Source: Oceanospirillaceae bacterium | GTDB taxonomy: Bacteria > Pseudomonadota > Gammaproteobacteria > Pseudomonadales > Balneatricaceae | Assembly (NCBI GenBank): GCA_003523085.1 | Contig: DPHD01000012.1 | Span: forward strand, 11,633 to 33,291 | DNA: 21,659 nucleotides | Direction of reading: 5' to 3' | Shown: positions 14,324 to 21,510 of the stretch, piece by piece | Layout of the letters: every line of letters begins with the position of its first letter | Position numbering within the stretch: position 1 is the first letter of the stretch | Program-made: the position numbers and the translations under genes | Notes under the pieces: generated by a model | Told to the model about the DNA's origin: nothing | What the model saw: only the letters and a program-made list of their open reading frames with translations | Databases searched by the model: none

Positions 14324-15330
14324 GCCTGCCCTTGAAGCCACCTAAAGCACTACTGAACGTGTCTGACCTGCACGTTAACTTTACCTCTCGTTGGCCACAA
14401 GAACCCAACATAGATGTACTCAGAGGCGTGTCGTTCCAACTAGAACGCGGAGAACGATTGGCCTTAGTAGGTGAAAGTGGTGCCGGTAAATCGTTACTGG
14501 CCACCAGCATTATTCAGCTATTTGATACCAGCGCCCGTATCCGCCACGGCAGCGTATACTTTGAAGACCAAGACCTGACTCAACTTGACGCTAAACAGCT
14601 TAGGCAAGTACGAGGACGCCGTATTGGCATGGTGTTTCAAGACCCCATGACTAACCTCAATCCCAACCTCACCTTAGAACAGCAATTGTTGCAGTGTATC
14701 TTGAGCCATCGCAACATCAGCCGTGCCGAAGCGCGCTTAGTGGCCTTACATAAGCTCAGGCAGGTACACATTCCTGCACCCGAAACTCGCATGCGCCAAT
14801 ACCCACACCAGCTGTCTGCAGGCCAGCTTCAACGGGTGACTATAGCCATGGCCTTAGCCTTGGAACCGGCACTCATTATTGCCGACGAACCCACCAGCGC
14901 CCTAGACGTCACCATGCAGGCCGAAATCATCAGCTTGCTTACCCACTTATGCCACAACAACGGTGTGGCCTTGCTGTTAATTAGCCACGACCTCAGCTTA
15001 GTTGCCCATGCTAGCGACCGCTGCCTAATCATGTACGCTGGCCAAATTGTTGAACAAGGGCATACAAAAAGCCTTATCAACGACGCTCAACACCCCTACA
15101 CTCAAGGCTTGATCCGCGCCTTGCCACAGATGAGTCAACCCGGCCAAAGCCTGTATCAAATTCCAGGCCAAATGCCATTGGCGCAAGAGCTAGGCAACCA
15201 GTGTGCGTTTGCCAACCGCTGTGAACATGCCTTTGCAGCGTGCTGGAGCCAGCCTCCTGCCCGCACAGTGACCCGTGAGCGCGAAGTGCGTTGTCATTTA
15301 GTAAGCTCAGCAGCGGAGCCTGAACTATGA
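14320..15330 (+). CDS. Peptide ABC importer ATPase, DppD/OppD/SapD-like
   Basis: Cytosolic nucleotide-binding subunit of 336 aa. Walker A GESGAGKS is at 51-58, the Q-loop in VFQDPMTNLNP and Walker B ALIIADE at 184-190. The H-loop is in LLISHDL. The signature is LSAGQ (165-169) rather than LSGGQ. The C-terminal oligopeptide/dipeptide-transporter domain carries four cysteines (CAFANRC, AAC, RCHL); related domains in other DppD/OppD proteins have been reported to bind an iron-sulfur cluster. Start and stop overlap both neighbours by 4 bp. Confidence 0.94.
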   Translation: MSLPLKPPKALLNVSDLHVNFTSRWPQEPNIDVLRGVSFQLERGERLALVGESGAGKSLLATSIIQLFDTSARIRHGSVYFEDQDLTQLDAKQLRQVRGRRIGMVFQDPMTNLNPNLTLEQQLLQCILSHRNISRAEARLVALHKLRQVHIPAPETRMRQYPHQLSAGQLQRVTIAMALALEPALIIADEPTSALDVTMQAEIISLLTHLCHNNGVALLLISHDLSLVAHASDRCLIMYAGQIVEQGHTKSLINDAQHPYTQGLIRALPQMSQPGQSLYQIPGQMPLAQELGNQCAFANRCEHAFAACWSQPPARTVTREREVRCHLVSSAAEPEL

Positions 15331-16355
15331 CCCAGACCTTGCTGAGCATTAATAACCTATACAAAAGCCACGCCGCTCCCAATCACCATGGCGCATGGTG
15401 GAATCTACGCAAAACCAGTTATATTAGCGCCATTAACGGCCTTGATATCAGCGTCAAACGCGGCGAGACCCTGTGCGTGGTGGGGGAAAGTGGTTGTGGA
15501 AAATCCACCTTAGCACGCTTAGTGATGGGCTTAGAAAAACCCGATGCAGGCAGCATTAGCTATCAAGGCGAGGTTATAAGTGACTTGTCGGATAAAGCCC
15601 GCATGCCTTATCGACGCCGCATGCAAATGGTATTTCAAGACCCCTACACCGCGCTGAACCCCCGCCACACCGTATTACATGCGCTGGTGGACCCTCTCCT
15701 ATACCACCAGCCTAATTTACACCGCCAACACGCAGTCGACCAAGCCATGGCCCAACTGCTGGCCGTGGGCATCGAACCGGCCTTAGCGCAGCGCTTCCCC
15801 CATCAGCTTTCGGGTGGCCAACGGCAGCGGGTTAATATTGCTCGGGCGCTGATGGTAGCGCCAGAATTTATTGTGGCCGATGAGCCACTGTCTGCCTTAG
15901 ACGTTTCGATTCAAGCGCAAATATTAAATTTATTGGCACAACTGCAGTCGCAGCAACAACTCACCTACCTCATCTTTAGCCACAATCTGGCGGCCGTCGA
16001 GCACATGGCCGATAGGGTCGCGGTTATGTACGACGGCCAAGTGTGCGAAATTGCCAGCCGCGAGCAGCTATTTAGCCAACCCCAGCACCCGTATACCCAA
16101 GCCTTATTGGCCGCATCGCCGCAAATATACACGCCTCCAAGCAAACACCACAGGCTGGTGGGGGATGTGCCTAACCGCATCCCGCTGCGCCATGTACAAC
16201 ACGGTTGTAGCTTACAAGATCGCTGCCCTCAAGCGTTTGAAACCTGCCGCCACCAAACACCGCAACTAAGCCCTTTAACAGCACAACATGCGGTGGCCTG
16301 CCATCTCACCCAGCCATCCGTAAACCAAGGAAGCAACCATGACCCTGAACATTAA
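15327..16355 (+). CDS. Peptide ABC importer ATPase, DppF/OppF/SapF-like
   Basis: Second nucleotide-binding subunit, 342 aa. Walker A GESGCGKS is at 53-60, signature LSGGQRQRV at 161-169 and Walker B FIVADE at 181-186. The H-loop reads FSHNL, with Asn in place of the usual Asp after His. The C-terminal domain again has four cysteines (CSLQDRC, TC, ACHL). It should heterodimerise with the upstream ATPase; the consensus signature here and the variant one upstream suggest asymmetric ATP sites. It overlaps the upstream gene by 4 bp, and its last 17 bp overlap the carboxypeptidase gene, whose ribosome site lies inside it. Confidence 0.94.
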   Translation: MTQTLLSINNLYKSHAAPNHHGAWWNLRKTSYISAINGLDISVKRGETLCVVGESGCGKSTLARLVMGLEKPDAGSISYQGEVISDLSDKARMPYRRRMQMVFQDPYTALNPRHTVLHALVDPLLYHQPNLHRQHAVDQAMAQLLAVGIEPALAQRFPHQLSGGQRQRVNIARALMVAPEFIVADEPLSALDVSIQAQILNLLAQLQSQQQLTYLIFSHNLAAVEHMADRVAVMYDGQVCEIASREQLFSQPQHPYTQALLAASPQIYTPPSKHHRLVGDVPNRIPLRHVQHGCSLQDRCPQAFETCRHQTPQLSPLTAQHAVACHLTQPSVNQGSNHDPEH

Positions 16356-17472
16356 TTGCCAGTTTGATAGTGGTAATATCCAAGTCATCGACAGCCAAAG
16401 CAACCCCGTTAAATTGGCCATTCGCCACGATCATCAATCGGACTTCTATCAGTGGTTTCACTTCTGTGTCAGTGGTGCTCAGGCTCAAGAAACACTCCAG
16501 TTTAGCCTCACCAACGCCGCAGGTGCCGCCTTTCCTGAAGGCTGGCAGCACTTCCAAGTGGTGGCCTCTTACGACCGCCAAGAGTGGTTTCGTGTAACCA
16601 CCCGTTATGAAGAAGGCGAGCTTACATTTGATCATGCAGCCGAATACGACCAAGTTTGGTACAGCTTTTTTACGCCCTATTCATGGGAACGCCATCAAGA
16701 CCTGATCGCATGGGCCCAAACAAGCCCCGTATGCAGCCTAGACACCTTAGGTCATACCTTAGATAACAGGCCATTGAGCCTATTAACCATCGGCCAAGCA
16801 GGACCCAAAAAACGTAATATTTGGCTCACCGCGCGCCAGCATCCTGGCGAAACCATGGCCGAGTTTGCCATCGAAGGCCTATTACAAAAACTGTTGGACC
16901 CTGCCGATGCCTGTGGCCGTAAATTGCTGCAAAATGCGGTGTTTTACATTATCCCTAATATGAACCCTGACGGCAGTGTACGTGGCCATTTACGTACCAA
17001 CGCGGCGGGCGTAAACCTTAACCGCGAATGGGCCAATGCCACCATGGAACGCAGCCCGGAAGTCTATTTAACCCAACAAAAAATGCGCACCACCGGCGTT
17101 GATTTGTTTATTGATTGTCACGGCGATGAGGAAATCCCTTACGTATTCTTAGTCGACAACCAAGGTATTGCAGCCTATGGACCGCGACTGGCCAAACTTG
17201 AAGCCGACTTTAAGCAACAACTACTCATCAGCAACCCCGATTACCAAACTCAACACGGCTACGCAACAGACCTACCTGGCCAAGCCAACCTAACCCTAGC
17301 CAGTGCCTCCGTTGGCCAAACTTATGATTGTCTATCGCTGACCTTAGAAATGCCGTTCATTGATAACTTTAACTTACCCGATGCCACTTACGGTTGGTCG
17401 GCTCAGCGCAGTAGTGATATGGGGGCAGCGTTATTGCCCGCCATGCTAGCTGTGATCGATGAGCTAAGATAA
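16339..17472 (+). CDS. Cytosolic M14-family zinc carboxypeptidase (CCP-like)
   Basis: A 377-aa metallocarboxypeptidase with no signal peptide. Residues 1-120 form the beta-rich N-terminal domain typical of cytosolic carboxypeptidases (with FYQWFHF). The catalytic domain shows zinc ligands His168 and Glu171 in RQHPGE, and His261 in DCHGDEE. Substrate-carboxylate residues lie in RTNAAGVNLNRE (219-230), and catalytic Glu337 is in LTLEMPF. Bacterial members, including a Pseudomonas enzyme of known structure, belong to the same subfamily as eukaryotic tubulin-processing CCPs, but their substrates are poorly known. A good ribosome site (AAGGAAG) precedes the ATG at 16339 inside the upstream ATPase gene. 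Placement directly after a peptide importer suggests it removes C-terminal residues from imported peptides (inference). Confidence 0.93.
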   Translation: MTLNINCQFDSGNIQVIDSQSNPVKLAIRHDHQSDFYQWFHFCVSGAQAQETLQFSLTNAAGAAFPEGWQHFQVVASYDRQEWFRVTTRYEEGELTFDHAAEYDQVWYSFFTPYSWERHQDLIAWAQTSPVCSLDTLGHTLDNRPLSLLTIGQAGPKKRNIWLTARQHPGETMAEFAIEGLLQKLLDPADACGRKLLQNAVFYIIPNMNPDGSVRGHLRTNAAGVNLNREWANATMERSPEVYLTQQKMRTTGVDLFIDCHGDEEIPYVFLVDNQGIAAYGPRLAKLEADFKQQLLISNPDYQTQHGYATDLPGQANLTLASASVGQTYDCLSLTLEMPFIDNFNLPDATYGWSAQRSSDMGAALLPAMLAVIDELR

Positions 17473-17476
17473 GACC

Positions 17477-18403
17477 ATGGAATTACGTTGGTTGGATGAC
17501 TTTTGCGCGCTAGCACGGACACGGCATTTTTCCCGTGCGGCCGACGAGCGCCATGTGAGCCAGCCGACGTTTAGCCGACGTATCAAACTATTGGAAGAAG
17601 AAATAGGCGTTACCCTTATTGATCGCAATAGTTTGCCGTTAACCTTAACCCCTGCAGGCGAGGTGTTTTTGCTTTCCTGCGAGGACATTTCAACCCGCCT
17701 ACGACAAACCAAAAGCCAATGCCGTGCCATCGATCAACAGCAACAAGAACAACTAACATTGGCCACAGGACAAGCCCTGCTACTCAACTTTTTACCAGGG
17801 TGGCGTCAACAACTGGCCACTCAGCTCCAAGGTAACGATGGTCTGGAAGTTAATCTTAGCGCCAACAATTGGATAGGCAGCGAATATAGCCAAGCCTTAT
17901 TGCAAGGTCAGTGCGACCTGCTCCTCACCTATTGGCATCCGGCCATGCAACTGGACGCAGAACTCAAACCAGAGGCCGTAGACTTCATCACCTTGGGCCA
18001 AGATCAACTCATCCCCATGAGCGCCAGTAATGAGTATGGACAGGTTAAGTTTGACCTAGACGCCATCGACCCAGCGCCTCAAATTCCATACCTTGCCTAT
18101 CACCCACAAACCCTTTTGGCTCAAGTCATTGCGGCCCAAGTACAACCTTTGTTCACAACTCAGTTGCTTACGGTCAACGAAAACAGCCAAGCGATCAGTA
18201 GCAAAGCCCTGATCCAGCAAGGCTTTGGATTAGGTTGGTTACCCCGCAGCTTAGCGCAAGAAGAGTTGCAGCAAGGTAAGTTACATATTGCCGGCGGCAC
18301 CCAATGGCATATTGGCCTACAGATCCGCCTTTACCGACGCCGTAACGACGCCAATATAAAGCTACAAAACTTATGGCAGATGCTCATTAAGACGGTGGCG
18401 TAG
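17477..18403 (+). CDS. LysR-family transcriptional regulator (HypT/YjiE-like)
   Basis: A 308-aa LysR-type regulator. The winged helix-turn-helix is at 3-62 (WLDDFCALARTRHFSRAAD, then VSQPTFSRRIKLLEEEIG), followed by a LysR substrate-binding domain from about 90. The WL-DF--L---R-FS-AA--R-VSQPAFSRRI pattern resembles E. coli YjiE/HypT, a hypochlorite-responsive regulator encoded beside the isoaspartyl dipeptidase gene (comparison from memory). It starts 4 bp after the carboxypeptidase stop, so it is probably the last gene of the transport operon and may control it; most LysR genes are instead divergent from their targets. Its last 17 bp overlap the convergent thioesterase gene. Confidence 0.9.
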   Translation: MELRWLDDFCALARTRHFSRAADERHVSQPTFSRRIKLLEEEIGVTLIDRNSLPLTLTPAGEVFLLSCEDISTRLRQTKSQCRAIDQQQQEQLTLATGQALLLNFLPGWRQQLATQLQGNDGLEVNLSANNWIGSEYSQALLQGQCDLLLTYWHPAMQLDAELKPEAVDFITLGQDQLIPMSASNEYGQVKFDLDAIDPAPQIPYLAYHPQTLLAQVIAAQVQPLFTTQLLTVNENSQAISSKALIQQGFGLGWLPRSLAQEELQQGKLHIAGGTQWHIGLQIRLYRRRNDANIKLQNLWQMLIKTVA

Positions 18404-18797
18404 GTAAGGCGTAGGTGCCCATCACATGGGCCACCGGCCGATCGTCGCCAGCGGAATACAGTAGCACCTCGCCCACCACTAACGAGCGGCCCACCTTAAT
18501 CAATTTGCATTGACCAATAATGTCTTTGTCGGCGGCGGGTTTTCTCAGAAAGTTAATGGATAAGTTTGAAGTGACTGCCAAGGCCACCAAACCCACCTCC
18601 CCTAACACCGCAACGTATAACGCCACATCGGCCACGGTCATCATGACTGGCCCAGAAACGGTGCCACCAGGGCGTAATTCCTCAAATCCAACGGTATGCC
18701 TAATGGTCGCGGCGCCATCACCTACGGCCTCTACAATACATTTAGACTGCGGAAACTCTTGAGCCAAAAACTCAGCAATAATGTCTTTACTAGCCAC
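18387..18797 (-). CDS. PaaI-type hotdog-fold thioesterase
   Basis: A 136-aa hotdog-fold protein of the PaaI/YbgC superfamily, likely hydrolysing an acyl-CoA thioester. The diagnostic segment RPGGTVSGPVMMTVADVA (42-59) has the Gly-rich turn and Asp57 where PaaI enzymes place catalytic residues; SINFLRKPAA and VMGTYALP strands complete the fold. The start is GTG at 18797, supported by a perfect AAGGAG ribosome site 5 nt upstream. It runs towards the LysR gene and their 3' ends overlap by 17 bp, leaving no room for a terminator between them. Substrate unknown. Confidence 0.9.
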   Translation of the reverse strand: MASKDIIAEFLAQEFPQSKCIVEAVGDGAATIRHTVGFEELRPGGTVSGPVMMTVADVALYVAVLGEVGLVALAVTSNLSINFLRKPAADKDIIGQCKLIKVGRSLVVGEVLLYSAGDDRPVAHVMGTYALPTPPS

Positions 18798-18832
18798 AAC
18801 TACTCCTTAATATTTTAGTTAGCCTGCAGTTA

Positions 18833-19429
18833 CTATAGGTAAGGCCTGACTATGGATAAACTACGCTCAACCGTGGTTTCCTTTTCGCCTACCGGAGCCA
18901 CATAGTGAATGGCAGACCCTGCTTCTATGACTCCGGACAGCTTAGCAATCACCCATGTCGCTAGGTATTGTGAGGCCATACAACCACCGGCTGTGGCCAC
19001 ATTGCCCTTGGCAAAAAACGGTTGATTCAATACCTCTACCCCAGCATCAATGACCCAAGGTTTAGTCGTTAGATCGGTACAGGCTGGCACCGTATTTAGT
19101 AGCCCTAACTTAGCCAATAACAAAGTACCTGAACACTGCGCGCCAATGAGTTGTTTGGCAGGGTCTAGTGTCAAACGGTCTAAAAGTGACCTATCTAGCG
19201 CAATGTCACGGGTATAAACACCACTACCAAACAGCACCACATCGGCACTATTGGCAAATTCTAACGTTTGTTGCGCCTCTACCGTCACCCCATTCATCGA
19301 CGTCACCGTTGGTGTTGGGCAGGCAATCTGCACATTCCAACCCGCACTTTTCATGCGATTGAGAATACCCAAGGCAATAAAGGAATCGAGTTCGTTATAG
19401 CCGTCAAATGTAAGTATAGCGATGTTCAT
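18833..19429 (-). CDS. DJ-1/PfpI superfamily protein
   Basis: A 198-aa class I glutamine-amidotransferase-like protein of the DJ-1/PfpI/ThiJ group. The conserved acid is in FDGYNELD (Glu13) and the reactive cysteine is Cys99 in GAQCSG, the nucleophile elbow. ATAGGCMASQYLATW near the C-terminus resembles isonitrile-hydratase and AraC-associated DJ-1 members. Candidate roles include hydratase, protease-like or deglycase/stress functions; the sequence does not decide. The ATG at 19429 has AGGGG upstream. It lies 35 bp upstream of the thioesterase gene on the same strand, so the two are probably co-transcribed. Confidence 0.88.
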   Translation of the reverse strand: MNIAILTFDGYNELDSFIALGILNRMKSAGWNVQIACPTPTVTSMNGVTVEAQQTLEFANSADVVLFGSGVYTRDIALDRSLLDRLTLDPAKQLIGAQCSGTLLLAKLGLLNTVPACTDLTTKPWVIDAGVEVLNQPFFAKGNVATAGGCMASQYLATWVIAKLSGVIEAGSAIHYVAPVGEKETTVERSLSIVRPYL

Positions 19430-19470
19430 TATTGAAGCCCCTGTAATTTCCTTAGGTTGCCGTAAAAATC

Positions 19471-19974
19471 TCAGTATATATCGCCAACCAAGGCCAATTG
19501 AGTTAAGTATAAGCGCATATCTAGTTCAAGCTGATGGTAATCACTGTCCATATGGCAACACAGTTTATAAAAGGCCTTGTTGTGTTCCATCTCTTTTAAA
19601 TGAGCGAGCTCATGCACAACAATCATTCTCAGAAAAGCTTCTGGGGATTTCCTAAACACATCACTGACTCTAATTTCATTTTTACGCTTCAGTTTATTTC
19701 CCTGAATCCGAGAAATTACAGTATGTAGCCCGAGTGCATTTTTAATCACATGGATTTTGGGGTCGTACATGACCTGGCTTAACGGGGCAGACCTTTTGAT
19801 GTATTGGTTTTTGATCGAAACCGTGTATTCTTTCAGAGATTTGTCATTAACATACGGGTGAGTTGTAGGGTATTTTTTGAGCAGATAGGCTGACAGCTTG
19901 TTGTCTTCGACCAGCTGTAAAACTTGGTCTTTAACTTGCTGAGGGTAGGTCGAAATGTATTTTAATGTGGACAT
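19471..19974 (-). CDS. ygjP: YgjP-family zinc metallopeptidase-like protein
   Basis: A 167-aa protein matching E. coli YgjP in length and along much of its sequence as I recall it: NALGLHTVISRIQG, RMIVVHELAHLKEMEHNKAFY, and CCHMDSDYHQLE. The zinc site is HELAH at 121-125, with a third ligand His131 and catalytic Glu122, as in YgjP-like/DUF45 peptidases. The physiological substrate is not known. The start chosen is ATG at 19974, which gives the family N-terminus MSTLKYISTYP; an ATG at 20079 would add 35 residues running into the divergent gene. No strong ribosome site is visible. It ends 41 bp upstream of the DJ-1 gene on the same strand. Confidence 0.92.
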   Translation of the reverse strand: MSTLKYISTYPQQVKDQVLQLVEDNKLSAYLLKKYPTTHPYVNDKSLKEYTVSIKNQYIKRSAPLSQVMYDPKIHVIKNALGLHTVISRIQGNKLKRKNEIRVSDVFRKSPEAFLRMIVVHELAHLKEMEHNKAFYKLCCHMDSDYHQLELDMRLYLTQLALVGDIY

Positions 19975-20050
19975 TGGATTTATCAAACAAAAATGATCAA
20001 GTATTACAGTACCGTGGCTACGCCGGACTTGGTCTGTGGTAAGCTCAATT

Positions 20051-20392
20051 ATGCGTAAAACTGACAAAAAAATCGACAATCAACTTAGGTTAGTTTTAAC
20101 CGATGTGTGCGAAGTTGCGCTCAAGGAAATTGATGGTTTTTGCTGGTTAACTCACATCGTTAATTACTCAAACTTCCCTAACAGCCTAAAGGTGGTGTGT
20201 GTTTTCGATACCAACCACAACCTTGCTTGTTTTATGGCCCAAAAATCTAACCACAAACTGAATGCTCTAATTCAGTTCAAGCTGTTTGAGGCCACGGTTA
20301 AAGTAAAAGATGTGGCCCAACACATTACTTATGACACACAACAAAATTGCGACAACGAACACCATGGCAAATGGACCGATAGGCTAGGCTAA
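20051..20392 (+). CDS. Small conserved protein of unknown function
   Basis: A 113-aa soluble protein starting MRKTDKKIDNQLRLVLTDVC, with a basic N-terminus, mixed alpha/beta composition and no signal or membrane segment. The middle (HIVNYSNFPNSLKVVCVFDTN) is strand-rich. I recall similar small proteins in marine gammaproteobacteria, sometimes labelled Fis-family regulators, but I see no clear helix-turn-helix and do not assign one. The ATG at 20051 is preferred over a GTG at 20036, though neither has a strong ribosome site. It is divergent from ygjP (76 bp). Its TAA stop lies inside the outer core of the attC-like site at 20387. Confidence 0.75.
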   Translation: MRKTDKKIDNQLRLVLTDVCEVALKEIDGFCWLTHIVNYSNFPNSLKVVCVFDTNHNLACFMAQKSNHKLNALIQFKLFEATVKVKDVAQHITYDTQQNCDNEHHGKWTDRLG

Positions 20393-20443
20393 TCCTTGTA
20401 CAGGCACACAGGTTTCACATCCGTGTGCTTAGACTTGTTAGCT
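20387..20443 (-). other. attC-like recombination site 1 (degenerate outer core)
   Basis: Read on the minus strand, this 57-bp imperfect palindrome starts AGCTAACAAG (20443 downward) and ends ATTAGCC (at 20387). GCTAA pairs with TTAGC, then a 3-nt unpaired spacer on each arm, a second short helix with two extrahelical bases, and a GCACAC/GTGTGC helix closing a 13-nt loop. This is the R-box, spacer, L-box, loop layout of integron attC sites. The distal core has ATT instead of the essential GTT, so this copy may be inactive. It begins 8 bp after the stop codon of the GFA gene. Confidence 0.55.
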
Positions 20444-20450
20444 GATTGAG

Positions 20451-20864
20451 CTAAGGCTGCTTTTCAAAAACAGCTACACCTTCAGGAACCACATACCAAC
20501 TTTGCTTTTCACATAACCAAATATGTGCTGTTGGTTCAAATATACCGTCATCCTTTAAGTTAACTGGCTTTAATTTTAGCTTTACCGATGACAAGTCATC
20601 TGGATTAAAGTGATAAACCCGATTACCACAATTGACACAGAATTTTGCATGACTCCTATTTCCGCTGTCAGCTGGACGCCCCCACTCCTTAAGATCACCG
20701 CTAAACTCTATATCTGTAGAAGCGACTATTGCGGTGACGCTAAAAGCGCTTGTTGAAAGTTTTTGACATTCCGTACAATGGCAAGCTAATACCATTTTGG
20801 GGGCAGCATTCAATGTATAGGTTACTTTCCCGCACTGACAGGAGCCTTTGATTGGATATACCAT
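20451..20864 (-). CDS. GFA-family zinc-binding protein (glutathione-dependent formaldehyde-activating enzyme-like)
   Basis: A 137-aa protein of the GFA/CENP-V fold. Conserved cysteine sets that bind zinc are present: C9-x-C11 (SCQCGKVTY), C28-x-C30-x2-C33 (CHCTECQK) and C76-x2-C79 (FCVNCGNR). The founding enzyme helps condense formaldehyde with glutathione, but most members, including this one, have no proven substrate. The ATG at 20864 has AAAGGAAA upstream. It lies alone between two attC-like sites in the same orientation, 39 bp from one core and 8 bp from the other: the compact layout of a gene cassette. GFA proteins are frequent cassette cargo (general knowledge). Confidence 0.92.
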   Translation of the reverse strand: MVYPIKGSCQCGKVTYTLNAAPKMVLACHCTECQKLSTSAFSVTAIVASTDIEFSGDLKEWGRPADSGNRSHAKFCVNCGNRVYHFNPDDLSSVKLKLKPVNLKDDGIFEPTAHIWLCEKQSWYVVPEGVAVFEKQP

Positions 20865-20896
20865 TTCGTCGATTTCCTTTAAAGATTATAAAAAGC

Positions 20897-20971
20897 AGCT
20901 AACGTCTTAGACAAAGGCGCCGCTTTTCGGCGTCCCAGCCACGAAGTGGCGATTGCTGTAACTTGTTAGAG
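20897..20971 (-). other. attC-like recombination site 2
   Basis: Read on the minus strand this 75-bp imperfect palindrome starts CTCTAACAAG (20971 downward) and ends GACGTTAGCT (at 20897). CTAAC pairs with GTTAG, followed by a 3-nt symmetric bubble, TTA and CA helices with two extrahelical bases, and CGCC/GGCG. The apical part contains two hairpins (CGCCG-CTTTT-CGGCG and GCCAC-GAA-GTGGC). Both AAC and GTT core triplets are intact. It begins 13 bp after the brnA stop, as expected for an attC closing a brnT-brnA cassette. Confidence 0.62.
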
Positions 20972-20984
20972 CACGGCATTGCTA

Positions 20985-21251
20985 TTAGCGAGAAGCTAGC
21001 TCTTCACGTAGCACCTTCCTGAGCATATCTTCACTCAGAGGCTTGCTCCCTATAGAGTAACGCAACGCTTGATTAATTAGTGTTTGGTAGCCGATACCTT
21101 CTTTAGCCGCCACCTCACGGAATAAAGATAAAACATCATTATCCAGCATGATGGTGATCCGGCTCTTGCCTTTGGCCTCCTCTTGCAGCTTAGCTAGATG
21201 AGGGACTTCATTGGCGCGCTTGGCTTTGGAAAAATCATATTCTTCACGCAT
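20985..21251 (-). CDS. brnA: BrnA family antitoxin
   Basis: Antitoxin of 88 aa for BrnT. Residues 31-68 (RITIMLDNDVLSLFREVAAKEG..YQTLINQALR) form a ribbon-helix-helix DNA-binding domain: beta strand RITIMLD, then two helices. The N-terminal EEYDFSKAKRANEVPHL segment is typical of BrnA, and the C-terminal tail (LSEDMLRKVLREEL) is a likely helix for dimer or toxin contact. The ATG at 21251 has AGAGG upstream and overlaps the brnT 3' end by 8 bp. BrnA dimers are known to bind and repress their own promoter in complex with BrnT; a suitable palindrome lies over the brnT start. Confidence 0.93.
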   Translation of the reverse strand: MREEYDFSKAKRANEVPHLAKLQEEAKGKSRITIMLDNDVLSLFREVAAKEGIGYQTLINQALRYSIGSKPLSEDMLRKVLREELASR

Positions 21252-21510
21252 AGTATGTTGCCTCTTTACGAGTTGCTTTTCGGGCGGAAATAATTCGAAT
21301 AGAGTTTTCTAAACGGACCGTATGGATTACGGTAAGTAGGCGGGTTTTCTGGCTCATGCCGATAATTATCCATCGAGGCTCGCCTTCAAAATCTTCGTCC
21401 TCGCGCGCTAAAGCCATTGGATCTAAGAGGGCTGTGGAGGCCTCTTCAAAATCAACGCCATGCTTATTTAGGTTCGAAGCTTCTTTGTCTGTATCCCACT
21501 CAACCTTCAT
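21244..21510 (-). CDS. brnT: BrnT family ribonuclease toxin
   Basis: Toxin of 88 aa with a RelE-like fold that acts as a ribonuclease inhibiting translation. The N-terminus WDTDKEASNLNKHGVDFEEA matches the BrnT signature (W-x-x-x-K-x-x-x-N-x-x-KHG-x-x-F). The central IIIGMSQKTRLLTVIHT strands and the C-terminal IRIISARKATRKEATYY carry the conserved basic residues. The first in-frame ATG is at 21510, with no ribosome site and with the predicted transcription start on the same base, so the mRNA may be leaderless. Toxin gene first, antitoxin second, is the usual brnTA order. It is probably carried in a gene cassette with attC-like site 2. Confidence 0.93.
   Translation of the reverse strand: MKVEWDTDKEASNLNKHGVDFEEASTALLDPMALAREDEDFEGEPRWIIIGMSQKTRLLTVIHTVRLENSIRIISARKATRKEATYYA

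Noticed and set aside
16306..16653. Minus-strand open frame of 115 codons
   Set aside because: Antisense to the start of the M14 carboxypeptidase, which has clear domains and a good ribosome site.
19975..20079. 35-residue N-terminal extension of ygjP
   Set aside because: Overlaps the divergent gene start and does not resemble YgjP proteins, which begin at the equivalent of the ATG at 19974.
20897..20971. Ordinary rho-independent terminator or REP-type element after brnA
   Set aside because: Hairpins are present but no T-run follows on either strand; core triplets and bubble layout fit attC better.
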